This document shows, piece after piece, positions 16,251 to 24,400 of a stretch of DNA of 64,000 bases. Source of the stretch: Sandaracinaceae bacterium (GTDB lineage Bacteria > Myxococcota_A > Polyangia > Polyangiales > Sandaracinaceae); contig JAVJQK010000127.1 of the NCBI GenBank assembly GCA_040218145.1, forward strand, positions 124,001-188,000. Direction: 5' to 3'. Below the pieces are notes generated by a model, which was not told the DNA's origin, did no database searches, and saw only the letters and a program-made list of their open reading frames with translations. Position numbers and translations under genes: made by a program. The stretch's first letter is position 1. Each line of letters opens with the position of its first letter.

Positions 16251-17258
16251 TCAGCGCGCTCGCGCGACGACGGCGAGGGTGTCGCCGGCCGCGGTCAGCG
16301 CCGGGACGCGCTCGGCCATGAGGACGCCGTCGCGCCGTGCGCGCAGCGTGACGGGCTCGCGCGCGGGCTCCTCGGGGTGGTGAATCCGCCCCACGACCGC
16401 GCCGGCGTCGACCCGATCGCCGAGCTCGAACGCGGGCTCCCAGATCCCCGCGCACGGCGAGAGCGTGTAGTAGGTGCGGTCGGGGACCTCGAGGTAGCGG
16501 GTCTCGTCGCGGCCGGTCGGGACCCCGTCGGGCCGGCTCTCCGTCACGCCGAGGTGAGCGAGCACGTTCCAGATCCCGCGGCGAGCGATGCGCGCGGCCT
16601 GGGGGGTGACGCGGCCGCCGCCACGCAGCTCTGTGGTGAGAAAGGTCTTGCCCATGTCTTCGACGAGGGTGTCGAGCATGCCGACCGCGTCGAGCTCCTC
16701 GAGCACGAGCGCCCACGGCGCGCCGAAGGCCTGCAAGAGGGCCTCCGTCTTCGCGGCCGCCTTCGGGTCGGGCAACAGGTGCATCACGCCGCAGGGCAGG
16801 AAGTCGAGGGAGCGGCCGCCGGAGTGGAAGTCGACGACGGCGTCGACGCGCGGGAGGAGCTCGCTCGAGATGTAGTGCGCGAGCGCCGAGGTGGGTGTGC
16901 CCTTCGGGTCGCCGGGGAAGCTGCGGTTGAGATCGCGGTGGTCGACGGGAGAGATGCGGCAGCCGGCCTGCATCCCGGGCACGTTCATGGCCGGGACGAC
17001 GAAGACCTGGCCGCGCATCGCGTCCGGCTCGAGCGCGCGCATGACCTCCCAGAGTGCGAGCGGGCCCTCGTACTCGTCGCCGTGCGCGCCGCCGGTCAGG
17101 AGCACGGTCGGGCCGTCGCCGTTCTTGATGGAGGCGATGGGCACCACGATCGCGCCCCACGCGGACGTGTTGGAGGGGTTGGGCACGAACAGGCGGCCGA
17201 GGTGCTTGCCCTCCGCGTCGAGGTCGAGATCGGTTCCGATGCGGCTCTTCTCTGACAT
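16251..17258 (-). CDS. doeB: DoeB-like N-acetyl-diaminobutyrate deacetylase (succinylglutamate desuccinylase/aspartoacylase family)
   Basis: A 335-residue M14-type zinc deacylase. Zinc-ligand motifs are GAHGDEYEG (His, Glu) and VDFHSGG (His). DLNRSFPGDPKGT, DMGKTFLTTELRGGG and a C-terminal biotinyl-like lobe (GDRVDAGAVVGRIHHPE) complete the family pattern. Its motifs and layout are those I recall for ectoine-degradation enzyme DoeB, which deacetylates N-alpha-acetyl-L-2,4-diaminobutyrate. The ectABC genes and a DoeA-like gene lie in the same window, supporting the call, but it is not next to either. An aspartoacylase-like enzyme with another N-acyl amino acid substrate is the alternative. Confidence 0.72.
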   Translation of the reverse strand: MSEKSRIGTDLDLDAEGKHLGRLFVPNPSNTSAWGAIVVPIASIKNGDGPTVLLTGGAHGDEYEGPLALWEVMRALEPDAMRGQVFVVPAMNVPGMQAGCRISPVDHRDLNRSFPGDPKGTPTSALAHYISSELLPRVDAVVDFHSGGRSLDFLPCGVMHLLPDPKAAAKTEALLQAFGAPWALVLEELDAVGMLDTLVEDMGKTFLTTELRGGGRVTPQAARIARRGIWNVLAHLGVTESRPDGVPTGRDETRYLEVPDRTYYTLSPCAGIWEPAFELGDRVDAGAVVGRIHHPEEPAREPVTLRARRDGVLMAERVPALTAAGDTLAVVARAR

Positions 17259-17302
17259 GCCGCGAACCTACCAGACGCGCGTTTGGTATCCTCTCCGGCA
17301 AC

Positions 17303-17704
17303 ATGTCCGTGCCGGAGCAGCTCGTTCAGAACGTGGTCTTCGAGGTGTCGCAGCGCATGAGCGACCCGACCTACGCCCAGCTGGCGATCGGCAACTTCGC
17401 CGAATCGCACCCGGACGCGGGGCGGTACATCGCGCTGCAGCTCAGCCGGCAGGGGGGCGACGAGCTGGTGGTGACGGCGCTCTTCCACGCCGAGGTGATC
17501 CACCAGTGCTTCCGCCGCCACCTCGGGCGCGACGTCGACGCGGTCGGCTTCCCGCACCTCGACCGCGCCTCGCAGGGCGACATCGAGAAGCGCTGCGAGC
17601 GAGAGGAGCCAGCGCTGGCGAGCTACGTGGCGAGCAACGCCGACGACGCCAACATGCGGAAGCTCCTCGCGCTCGTGACGCTCGCGATGAACGACGCGGC
17701 CTGA
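17303..17704 (+). CDS. Hypothetical protein, first of a three-gene set
   Basis: A 133-residue mostly helical soluble protein starting at ATG 17303. Notable segments are SQRMSDPTYAQLAIGNFAESHPDAGRYI and FHAEVIHQCFRRHLG. There are two cysteines and no signal peptide. No family recognised. It is 12 bases upstream of the zinc-ribbon-like protein and on the same strand as the macro-domain gene, so the three are likely cotranscribed. Confidence 0.6.
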   Translation: MSVPEQLVQNVVFEVSQRMSDPTYAQLAIGNFAESHPDAGRYIALQLSRQGGDELVVTALFHAEVIHQCFRRHLGRDVDAVGFPHLDRASQGDIEKRCEREEPALASYVASNADDANMRKLLALVTLAMNDAA

Positions 17705-17716
17705 TACATCCCGCGC

Positions 17717-18847
17717 GTGAGCGCAGACCAAGAATCGGTGTTGGCGAAGATCGAGGCGGCGGACGCGGCGGCGCTGCCGTCGCTGGCGCAGGAGGCGGCG
17801 CAGGCTGGCCTGACCCTCGCGTGGGCGGAGGCCGCGGCGGACCGGCCCAGCGCCGAGGCGCTCTCGAGCTTCGCGGCGATCTGGCATCCCGCCGACGAGG
17901 CGCTGGCGTCCTCCTGGGCGCGCGCGGCGGAGGCGATGGAGGCGCCGCTCCCCGACGACGTCGCCGACGCGGCGAAGCGGCACACGCGCCGACAGCGGAA
18001 GCGAGACAAGGCCCGCCGCGCCCCCGCGGGCAGCCCGCTCGTGGACGCGTGGCTCGGCTCGCCGGTGTTGCTGCGCGTGCGCTGCGGGGCGTGCGGGCGC
18101 GACGCGTGCCACGAGGTCGGGACGGCGCTCTTCGATCCCTCGGAGGCGGTGACGGACGCGGCGACCCTCCACCTCGGTGTCTATGTTCCTTTCATTCTCG
18201 CGTGCCCGTTCTGCGACGCGGAGGACGACTACTCGCTGTCGATCCCGAGCGCGCAGGAGATCGCGACGCGCGCGGCGGCGGCGGCCCGGATGCGCCGGGA
18301 CTTCCCGGTGCGGGTGGGCAAGGCGGGGCTCGCCGATGGGACCTCGATCCGCCGCCCGAGCGAGGGGCTGCGGATCCTCCGCGCGCGCGCGGAGGAGCAG
18401 GGCGGCGGCGAGCGTTGGCGCGCGCTTGGCAACTTCGCGCTGCGGGCGGGCCGCGCGGACGAGGCGCTCGAGGCGTTCGAGCGCGGCGCGGAGGATCCCG
18501 CCGAGCTCGCCTGCGCGCTGGCCGTGGCGGCGGAGGCGCTCGGTCGCGAGGATGGCGAGCCCGGCCCGCTGGTGGCGCGCGCCGTCTCCCGCGTCCCGCT
18601 CGCGGAGGAGAAGTGGCGGCCGCAGCTCTGCGCCGAGGTCGCCGAGGCGCTGCGCAAGCTGCTCCCCCGGACCGAGAAGCCGCTGCGGCTCCGCATGGTG
18701 GGCAGGCGCGGGGCGGCCACCGTCGACGTGCGCGCGATCAAGGACTGGGCGCGCCTCGGGGAGCTGCTCGCGATCTCCGTCGAGGCGTCCCTCACCTTCG
18801 ACGACGCGCCGGCGGCCGAGCTGGATCGGGCGGCGGGCGTACTATGA
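17717..18847 (+). CDS. Protein with paired CxxC motifs and helical-repeat C terminus, function unknown
   Basis: A 376-residue protein starting at GTG 17717. An Ala/Glu-rich helical N terminus is followed by a central zinc-ribbon-like region: RCGACGRDAC near residue 120 and ACPFCDAEDD about 45 residues later. The C-terminal half (about 220-330) is Ala-rich with TPR-like helix pairs (ALGNFALRAGRADEALEAFERG). The fold suggests a protein- or nucleic-acid-binding scaffold. It ends four bases before the macro-domain gene, so the two are probably coupled. No family assigned. Confidence 0.62.
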   Translation: MSADQESVLAKIEAADAAALPSLAQEAAQAGLTLAWAEAAADRPSAEALSSFAAIWHPADEALASSWARAAEAMEAPLPDDVADAAKRHTRRQRKRDKARRAPAGSPLVDAWLGSPVLLRVRCGACGRDACHEVGTALFDPSEAVTDAATLHLGVYVPFILACPFCDAEDDYSLSIPSAQEIATRAAAAARMRRDFPVRVGKAGLADGTSIRRPSEGLRILRARAEEQGGGERWRALGNFALRAGRADEALEAFERGAEDPAELACALAVAAEALGREDGEPGPLVARAVSRVPLAEEKWRPQLCAEVAEALRKLLPRTEKPLRLRMVGRRGAATVDVRAIKDWARLGELLAISVEASLTFDDAPAAELDRAAGVL

Positions 18848-18851
18848 CGAC

Positions 18852-19409
18852 ATGCAACCCGAGCCCACCCGTCGCGTGAAGCCGCATCGCCTCCATCCGA
18901 AGCTCGAGCGGGGCGACCTGACCGAGGCGCGGGTGGACGCCATCGTCAACGCGGCCAATGAGCGCATGCTCGGGGGCGGAGGGGTCGACGGCGCGATTCA
19001 CCGCGCGGCGGGGCCGAACCTGCTCGCCGCCTGCAAGGCCGTCCCCGAGGTCACGGCCGGGGTGCGCTGCCCGGTCGGGGAGGCGCGCCTGACGGAAGGC
19101 TTCGAGCTGCCGGCGCGGTACGTCATCCACACCGTCGGGCCCCGATACGTGATGCCCGACGCCGCGAGGCTCCTCGCGCAGGCCTTCCGGAGCTCGCTCG
19201 CCCTCGCGTCGGAGCGGCACGACATCCGGAGCGTCGCGTTCCCCGCCATCAGCTGCGGGGTCTTCGGCTACCCCGTCGACGAGGCGGCCGCCATCGCGCG
19301 CGACGTGGTGCGCGCCGAGCCGTGGGATCTCGACGAGCTCCGCTTCGTGCTCTTCAGCGAGCCCGATCTGCGCGCCTTCGAGGCGGCGTTCGATCTACAG
19401 CCGCAGTAG
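18852..19409 (+). CDS. Macro-domain protein (O-acetyl-ADP-ribose deacetylase-like)
   Basis: A 185-residue macro domain with the ADP-ribose-binding motifs DAIVNAANERMLGGGGVDGAIH, IHTVGP and AISCGVFGYP. These are the signature of MacroD/YmdB-type enzymes, which remove ADP-ribose or deacetylate O-acetyl-ADP-ribose. ATG 18852 lies just behind the upstream stop. No NAD-consuming toxin or ADP-ribosyltransferase is visible next to it, so whether it reverses a dedicated modification or works in general metabolism is unknown. Confidence 0.88.
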   Translation: MQPEPTRRVKPHRLHPKLERGDLTEARVDAIVNAANERMLGGGGVDGAIHRAAGPNLLAACKAVPEVTAGVRCPVGEARLTEGFELPARYVIHTVGPRYVMPDAARLLAQAFRSSLALASERHDIRSVAFPAISCGVFGYPVDEAAAIARDVVRAEPWDLDELRFVLFSEPDLRAFEAAFDLQPQ

Positions 19410-19565
19410 CGAGGCGATCGAGCGACGGTTCTTCTTCGCCGCGCGACGCTCCCCGATCACCGCCCGGCGCGTGTCGTCGCGGCGCTCTTCTTTGGTCAGG
19501 CGCCGCTCCACCTTCATGTAGCTCGCGAGGCGCCAGGTCGACTTCGGATCGTTCCACTGCATCAT
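19395..19565 (-). CDS. Small basic protein, hypothetical
   Basis: A 56-codon frame starting at ATG 19565 (a second ATG follows directly). It is rich in Arg and Lys, with KVERRLTKEERRDDTRR and ERRAAKKNRRS, and most codons end in G or C, as in expressed genes here. It overlaps the end of the macro-domain gene by 15 bases on the opposite strand. No strong ribosome binding site is seen, so it is offered with caution. Confidence 0.4.
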   Translation of the reverse strand: MMQWNDPKSTWRLASYMKVERRLTKEERRDDTRRAVIGERRAAKKNRRSIASLLRL

Positions 19566-19609
19566 GGCCGGCGAGTGTGGCCAGATGTAGGACAAACTCC
19601 AAGAAAGCG

Positions 19610-20809
19610 TCAGGGCGCTGCCGCGGGGAGGGTGATCGTGAAGGTCGCCCCCGCGCCCGGCGCGCTGGACGCCGCGATTCGACCCCCGTGCTGCTCGACG
19701 ATGCCCTTGGTGATGGCGAGGCCGAGGCCCGCGCCCTTGTCGCGTGAGTCCTCACCCCGCCAGAAGGGCTCGAAGAGGCGCTCGGCCACCTCGGGCGCGA
19801 AGCCCGGTCCCGTATCGGTGAGCCGCAGCGCCACCCCGCCCTCGTCGAGGGAGGCGCGGAGGGACACCTCACCTCCCGCGGGGGTCTTGCTCAAGGCGTT
19901 GGTGGCCAGGTTCACGAGCGCCTGCTGGATGCGCATCGGATCGCAGCGCACCGACGCGTCGGTGTCCACGATCACCTCGAGCGCGATGGATCTGGCCTCG
20001 GCGGCGGGCCGCACCTCGGCGCCGAAGCGCTCGAGCAACTCGCGCACGGGGATCGCGCGTTGCTGCATCGAGAGCTTCCCCGCGCGCATGCTCTCGTAGT
20101 CCAGGAGATCGTCGACCAGCCGCCGCATCGTGCCCGACGCGCGGTCGAGGCGGTCCGCGGCGCGGCCGACCTCGGGGTCATCGCTGATCTCGCGCAGCAT
20201 CTCCGCCGTCATCACCACCGTGCCGAGGGGGCTCCGGAGATCGTGCGAGACGACCGCGAGGATGCGCTCCCGGGTCTCGAGCGCCTCGTTCAGCTGCCGC
20301 GTGAGATCCGCCTGAAGCGCGAGCTGCCGGCGCAGCTCCAGGAGCTTCATCACCTGCTCGCTGAGCACCTCGAGCGCGTCGACCTGCTCGGCGGAGAGCG
20401 TCCGGGGTTCGGTGTCGAGCACGCACAGCGTGCCGAGCGGGAACCCGTCGTCCGACTTCAGGAGTGAGCCAGCGTAGAAGCGGAGGTTGGGCTCGCCGGT
20501 CACCAGCGGGTTGCCGTCGAAGCGCTCGTCCTTGGTGGTATCCGGGACGACGAAGAGCTCCTCCTGGAGGATGGCGTGCGCGCAGAACGAAGACTCGAGC
20601 GGCGTCTCCCGGACGCCGAAGCCGATCTCCGCCTTGAACCACTGTCGGCCCTCCGCGATCAGGTTGATCACCGCGAAGGGCACGTCGCAGAGCCGGGCCA
20701 CCAGCCTGGTGATCCCGTCGAACTCCGCCTCCCGCGGCGTGTCGAGGATCTGGTACCGGTCGAGCGCGGCGAGGCGCTCGGGCTCGTTCTGCGGCGTCGG
20801 CGCCTTCAT
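19610..20809 (-). CDS. GAF-domain sensor histidine kinase
   Basis: A 399-residue soluble histidine kinase starting MKAPTPQNEP at 20809. An N-terminal GAF domain (about 25-160) includes FAVINLIAEGRQWFKAEIG and PLGTLCVLD. A short coiled coil leads to HisKA with AVVSHDLRSPLG (His189). The ATPase domain follows, with N-box NLATNALSKTP, G1 DTGPGF and G2 KGAGLGLAI. No membrane segment is present, so the signal is cytoplasmic, as in phytochrome-related GAF kinases. There is no adjacent response regulator. Confidence 0.9.
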   Translation of the reverse strand: MKAPTPQNEPERLAALDRYQILDTPREAEFDGITRLVARLCDVPFAVINLIAEGRQWFKAEIGFGVRETPLESSFCAHAILQEELFVVPDTTKDERFDGNPLVTGEPNLRFYAGSLLKSDDGFPLGTLCVLDTEPRTLSAEQVDALEVLSEQVMKLLELRRQLALQADLTRQLNEALETRERILAVVSHDLRSPLGTVVMTAEMLREISDDPEVGRAADRLDRASGTMRRLVDDLLDYESMRAGKLSMQQRAIPVRELLERFGAEVRPAAEARSIALEVIVDTDASVRCDPMRIQQALVNLATNALSKTPAGGEVSLRASLDEGGVALRLTDTGPGFAPEVAERLFEPFWRGEDSRDKGAGLGLAITKGIVEQHGGRIAASSAPGAGATFTITLPAAAP

Positions 20810-20844
20810 GCTCGCAGGGACCCTAGTCCCCACATGCCCGATCG

Positions 20845-22059
20845 TCACCGGGTCGCGAGCGCCTCGAGCTTCTGCTCGATCTGCTTCGGGCTCATCTTCC
20901 CCTTGTAGACGTAGAGGCCCCCGGGGACGTCGTCGCCCAGCACCTCTTCGCTCACGCGGAGGCGCTTCGATACGGCGAAGAGCATCTTCTGCTCGAGCCC
21001 CTTCTCCACCAGCTCGATCCGCTTCCACACCGCGTCGCGGCTCCAGAAGCCCATGACCTCGAGCAGGATCACCTCGCCGGTGTCGGCGTGGCTGAAGGCG
21101 AGGTCCGGGACCGAGAGGCCGACGCCGGGGATCTCGACGATCTCGTCCGCGGTGGCCGCGCTCCACGGGCCCTTGCGGTCGGCGAAGCGCTCGAGCAGCT
21201 CCTGCACCTCGTCCGGGAGTCGCTCGGGGACCTCGCCTCCGTCCGGGCGCGCGTCGCCCTCGAGTCGGAAGGTCAGCGCGTTGCGCTGCTTGCCCCAGCG
21301 CACGTCCGCCTCGAGCTCCCACTGGCCGCACGCCGTGATCGCGGGCAGCGCGATCGCGAGCTGGAGGCCGTACTTGGTCACCGACTCGAAGAGGCTGAAC
21401 GGCCCGTCGATCTCGAGCAGGAAGCCGCCGTCCCCCGCGCGGGTGAGGCGGTGGAGCAGGCGCTGGAACTTCAGCTTGCGGAAGAGCGTGCGGAGCGCCC
21501 CGGGGCTCGCGCCGCGGATCTTCACGCGCACCTTCGTCGCGCGGAGCAACACCGCGCGGGCCTGCTCGAGGTCGTAGCCCTCGACGAGCGCGGAGGGTGG
21601 GGGCGCGCTGACCGCGGTCAGCACGTGCGCGCTCTTCAGGTCGCCGTAGAGCCCCTTCTCGAGGGCCTCGGGCGTGATGCCGCGCGTCTCGGCGACCTCG
21701 GCGAGCACCGCGTCGCGGCTGAAGCGCGCCTCCTCGTCGAGCGCCTTGCGCCGCGCGGTCGCGAGCTCGAAGACCTCCTTGCGGAGCGCGACCGGGTCGG
21801 CGTCCACCGAGACCTCGAAGACGAGCCCGTCGTCGATCAGCTTGCGCATCCCGTCCGCGAGCTTCTTCTCCCGCGCGCCCACCCGGATGGTGTCCCACGC
21901 CTCGAGCAGCTCCCCGCGGGTCTGGCCCACGTGCGACAGCGCGATGTCGTGGAGCTGCTCGGCGAGGACCAGCGCGCGCGCGCGCTTCTCCGCGTTGAGC
22001 TTGGTCAGCGAGAGCACGCCCTTGCTCCGGCGCGCGTGCACGAGATCAGCGGTAAGCAA
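20845..22059 (-). CDS. DUF790/Bax1-type nuclease partner of an XPB-like helicase
   Basis: A 404-residue protein of the DUF790 family (PF05626), beginning MLTADLVHARRSKGVLSL, characteristic of the family. A conserved C-terminal region with WGKQRNALTFRLEGDARPDGG, PDLAFSHADTGEVILLEVMGFW and the final KQIEQKLEALA holds the predicted nuclease core (D...E.xG). The archaeal family member Bax1 binds and cuts DNA with XPB. Here it directly follows an XPB-like helicase gene with a 14-base overlap, so the partnership is very likely. Catalytic activity is inferred from the family. Confidence 0.82.
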   Translation of the reverse strand: MLTADLVHARRSKGVLSLTKLNAEKRARALVLAEQLHDIALSHVGQTRGELLEAWDTIRVGAREKKLADGMRKLIDDGLVFEVSVDADPVALRKEVFELATARRKALDEEARFSRDAVLAEVAETRGITPEALEKGLYGDLKSAHVLTAVSAPPPSALVEGYDLEQARAVLLRATKVRVKIRGASPGALRTLFRKLKFQRLLHRLTRAGDGGFLLEIDGPFSLFESVTKYGLQLAIALPAITACGQWELEADVRWGKQRNALTFRLEGDARPDGGEVPERLPDEVQELLERFADRKGPWSAATADEIVEIPGVGLSVPDLAFSHADTGEVILLEVMGFWSRDAVWKRIELVEKGLEQKMLFAVSKRLRVSEEVLGDDVPGGLYVYKGKMSPKQIEQKLEALATR

Positions 22060-23410
22060 CGTGCTCCCTCCGCCGCTGGCTCGTGAAGGTCTCGCTCGTC
22101 TCGGCCGTGACCAGCTCGTAGAGGATGGCGCGCTTGTCCCCCTTCTTGCGGAGGACGCGGCCGAGGCGTTGCACGTGCTCGCGCACCGAGCCCGACCCGC
22201 TGACCACGACCGCCACGTTGGCGTCCGGGACGTCGACCCCCTCGTTGAGCACCTTGGAGGTCACGACGGCGCCGTAGCGACCCTCGGCGAGCCCGGCGAG
22301 GATGTCGCTCCGCTCCTTGATCTTGGTCTGGTGGGTGATGGCCGGCACGAGGAACCGACGGCTCACCTCGTAGCAAGTAGCGTTGTCCTGTGTGAAGAGG
22401 ATCGCGCGGTCCTTGCGGTGCTGATGGAGGAGCATCTCGAGGTACTCGAGCTTGGCCGGCGCGCAGAACGCGAGCTCGCGCTGGCGGCGGTAGGCGCGCA
22501 TGGCGCGGCGGCCCGACTCGTCGCGGCTGGAGAGCATGATGAAGCTCGCCCAGCCGTCCGGGCGGCTCATGCGGATGCCGTTCGCGGAGACGAAGCCGCG
22601 GTAGATCGCGCGCTCGGCCTCGTACTCGGCGCGCTCCTCTGGCGACAGCTCCACCACCACCCGTCGCGTCTCGTAGTCGGCGAGGAAGTCACCGCTCAGG
22701 TCCACGATGTCCCGACGGAACACGGTCGGGCCGATCAGCGTCTGGAGCAGCTGCTCGCGGCCGTCCGTGCGCTCCGGCGTGGCGGTGAGCCCGAGCCGGA
22801 AGGGCGCCAGACACAGCTGCGCGCTCATCGCGTAGGCGGCGCTCGGGAGGTGATGGCACTCGTCGAAGACGATCATGCCGAAGCGGTTCCCGATGTTCTC
22901 CATGTGGATGTAGGCGCTGTCGTAGGTCGTGACGGTCAGCGCCTGCACGTCGTGCTCGCCGCCCCCGACGATGCCGACCTGCGCGCGGAAGGTGGCGCGC
23001 AATATGTCGTACCATTGTCTAACGAGATCCAGCGTGGGCGCGACCACGAGGGTCGAGCGGCGCCACATGTCGATGCCCATCATCGCGACGTGCGTCTTGC
23101 CCGCCCCGGTCGGCAGCACCACCACGCCGCGCCCCATGCGCTTCTTCCACTCGGCGATGGCCTCGCTCTGGTAGGGCCGCGGCTCGTATCGGACGAGCGC
23201 GCCGCTGGCGAGCTCCTCGTAGGCGCGGGCCTCGTCTTCGTAGTCGAGCTTCTCCTTGCGGAGCGCGAGCACGGTCTCGGCGTAGGTGCTCGCCGGCGCG
23301 CGATGACAGGCCGTGCGCGCGTCCCACCGCGCGTCGGGGGGCGCGAGGGGGCTGCCCTGCTCGAGACCGTCGATCTCGAGGGTGCCGGCTCTGAAGCGAA
23401 GTCGGACCAT
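22046..23410 (-). CDS. XPB-like superfamily 2 DNA helicase
   Basis: A 454-residue SF2 helicase starting MVRLRFRAG at 23410. Motifs in order: YQSEAIAEWKK (Q-motif-like), PTGAGKT (Walker A), FDECHH (Walker B, DECH), LGLTATPER (motif III/Ia region), AILFTQDN, SKVLNEGVDVPDANV (motif V) and QRLGRVLRKKG (motif VI). It is short like bacterial/archaeal XPB and has an N-terminal damage-recognition-like domain. XPB helicases unwind DNA in nucleotide-excision repair. It overlaps the DUF790 nuclease gene, giving a two-gene repair operon on the minus strand. Confidence 0.88.
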   Translation of the reverse strand: MVRLRFRAGTLEIDGLEQGSPLAPPDARWDARTACHRAPASTYAETVLALRKEKLDYEDEARAYEELASGALVRYEPRPYQSEAIAEWKKRMGRGVVVLPTGAGKTHVAMMGIDMWRRSTLVVAPTLDLVRQWYDILRATFRAQVGIVGGGEHDVQALTVTTYDSAYIHMENIGNRFGMIVFDECHHLPSAAYAMSAQLCLAPFRLGLTATPERTDGREQLLQTLIGPTVFRRDIVDLSGDFLADYETRRVVVELSPEERAEYEAERAIYRGFVSANGIRMSRPDGWASFIMLSSRDESGRRAMRAYRRQRELAFCAPAKLEYLEMLLHQHRKDRAILFTQDNATCYEVSRRFLVPAITHQTKIKERSDILAGLAEGRYGAVVTSKVLNEGVDVPDANVAVVVSGSGSVREHVQRLGRVLRKKGDKRAILYELVTAETSETFTSQRRREHVAYR

Positions 23411-23466
23411 GCGCGTGGAGCTTACATCGCTGGCGCGCCGCGCACGTTGCGCCATCCTCGGGGCGC

Positions 23467-24096
23467 GTGGGCTACGCCATCAAAGAGCTGTTCTACACGC
23501 TGCAGGGCGAGGGCGCGCAGGCGGGCCGGCCGGCGGTGTTCTGCCGCTTCACGGGCTGCAACCTGTGGAGCGGGCGCGAGATCGATCGGCCCAAGGCCGT
23601 CTGCCAGTTCTGCGACACCGACTTCGTCGGGACCGACGGCGTGGGCGGAGGGCGCTTCGACGGCCCCGCCGAGCTCGCGCGGGCGGTGGCCGACGCGTGG
23701 CCCGGGGGCGGCGCGCCCTACGTCGTCTGCACGGGGGGCGAGCCCCTGCTCCAGCTCGACGCGGCGCTCGTGGACGCGCTCCACGCCGAGGGCTTCGAGG
23801 TCGCCATCGAGACCAACGGGACGCTCGCGCCGCCGCCCGGGGTCGACTGGATCTGCGTCAGCCCGAAGGCGGGGTCCGAGCTGGTGCTCACCTCGGGCGA
23901 TGAGCTCAAGCTCGTCTATCCGCAGCCCGGGGCCGAGCCCGAGCGCTTCGTGGATCTCGCGTTCGGCCGCTTCTTTCTCCAGCCCATGGACGGCCCGCTG
24001 CGGGACGAGAACACCCGCGCCGCCCTCGCGTACTGCCTCGCGCAGCCGCGCTGGAGCCTGAGCCTGCAGACGCACAAGCTGCTCGGAATCCCCTGA
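23467..24096 (+). CDS. queE: 7-carboxy-7-deazaguanine synthase (QueE)
   Basis: A 209-residue radical SAM enzyme of the preQ0/queuosine pathway, which ring-contracts carboxytetrahydropterin. Start is GTG 23467, giving the typical opening IKELFYTLQGEGAQAGRPAVF. The iron-sulphur cluster cysteines are Cys31, Cys46 and Cys49 (CX14CX2C), the spacing of the long-loop QueE class rather than CX3CX2C. CTGGEPLLQ and ETNGTLAPP are further signature segments, and it ends LQTHKLLGIP. No other queuosine gene is next to it. Divergent from the helicase operon across a 56-base gap. Confidence 0.95.
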   Translation: MGYAIKELFYTLQGEGAQAGRPAVFCRFTGCNLWSGREIDRPKAVCQFCDTDFVGTDGVGGGRFDGPAELARAVADAWPGGGAPYVVCTGGEPLLQLDAALVDALHAEGFEVAIETNGTLAPPPGVDWICVSPKAGSELVLTSGDELKLVYPQPGAEPERFVDLAFGRFFLQPMDGPLRDENTRAALAYCLAQPRWSLSLQTHKLLGIP

Positions 24097-24154
24097 ATTT
24101 CCGGCCCCGTCTTGTCCGGGCTTGCGAAATTCCAGCTTCCTGGTATAGCTTTGT

Positions 24155-24310
24155 CTCCGAAGCCTTCGTGCACGAAGGTTTTGCTCACGAATGTTTCCCA
24201 GGCGAAGCCTTTGTGGCAAAAAAGCTCCTTGACCCGAAGCCTTTTGGGTCATAGGAAACGTGCCCGAAACCTTTGACCCCTAATCATTCGTGGCCGAATA
24301 CTTCGACATA
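24155..24310 (+). repeat. Degenerate 15-bp tandem repeat region
   Basis: GAA triplets within a cGAAgcctt-type unit occur at 24159, 24174, 24189 and 24204, exactly 15 bases apart, then at 24236, 24266 and 24296 (steps of 32, 30 and 30). The unit reads roughly cgaagccttngtgcn with variations. In one frame it encodes a pentapeptide-like series SEAFV HEGFA HECFP GEAFV, later broken by stop codons. The 300 bases between queE and the MarR gene are markedly less GC-rich than the rest. No gene is seen in them other than this decayed repeat and the MarR upstream region. Confidence 0.6.
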
Positions 24311-24400
24311 GATCCTGGACCCGCCTCTTTCGAGGGCTCCTTCGATGGAGCCTTCGAGGGCCTGCGCACCCGCATGCCCCCGGCGCGGCAGAAGACTGCT

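Noticed and set aside
19610-21898. Single 762-codon protein joining the histidine kinase to upstream sequence
   Set aside because: The upstream half is a shadow of the DUF790 gene; the kinase has its own ATG at 20807-20809.
24155-24310. Possible CRISPR array
   Set aside because: Units are 15 bases, degenerate, without unique spacers of constant length, and no cas genes are near.
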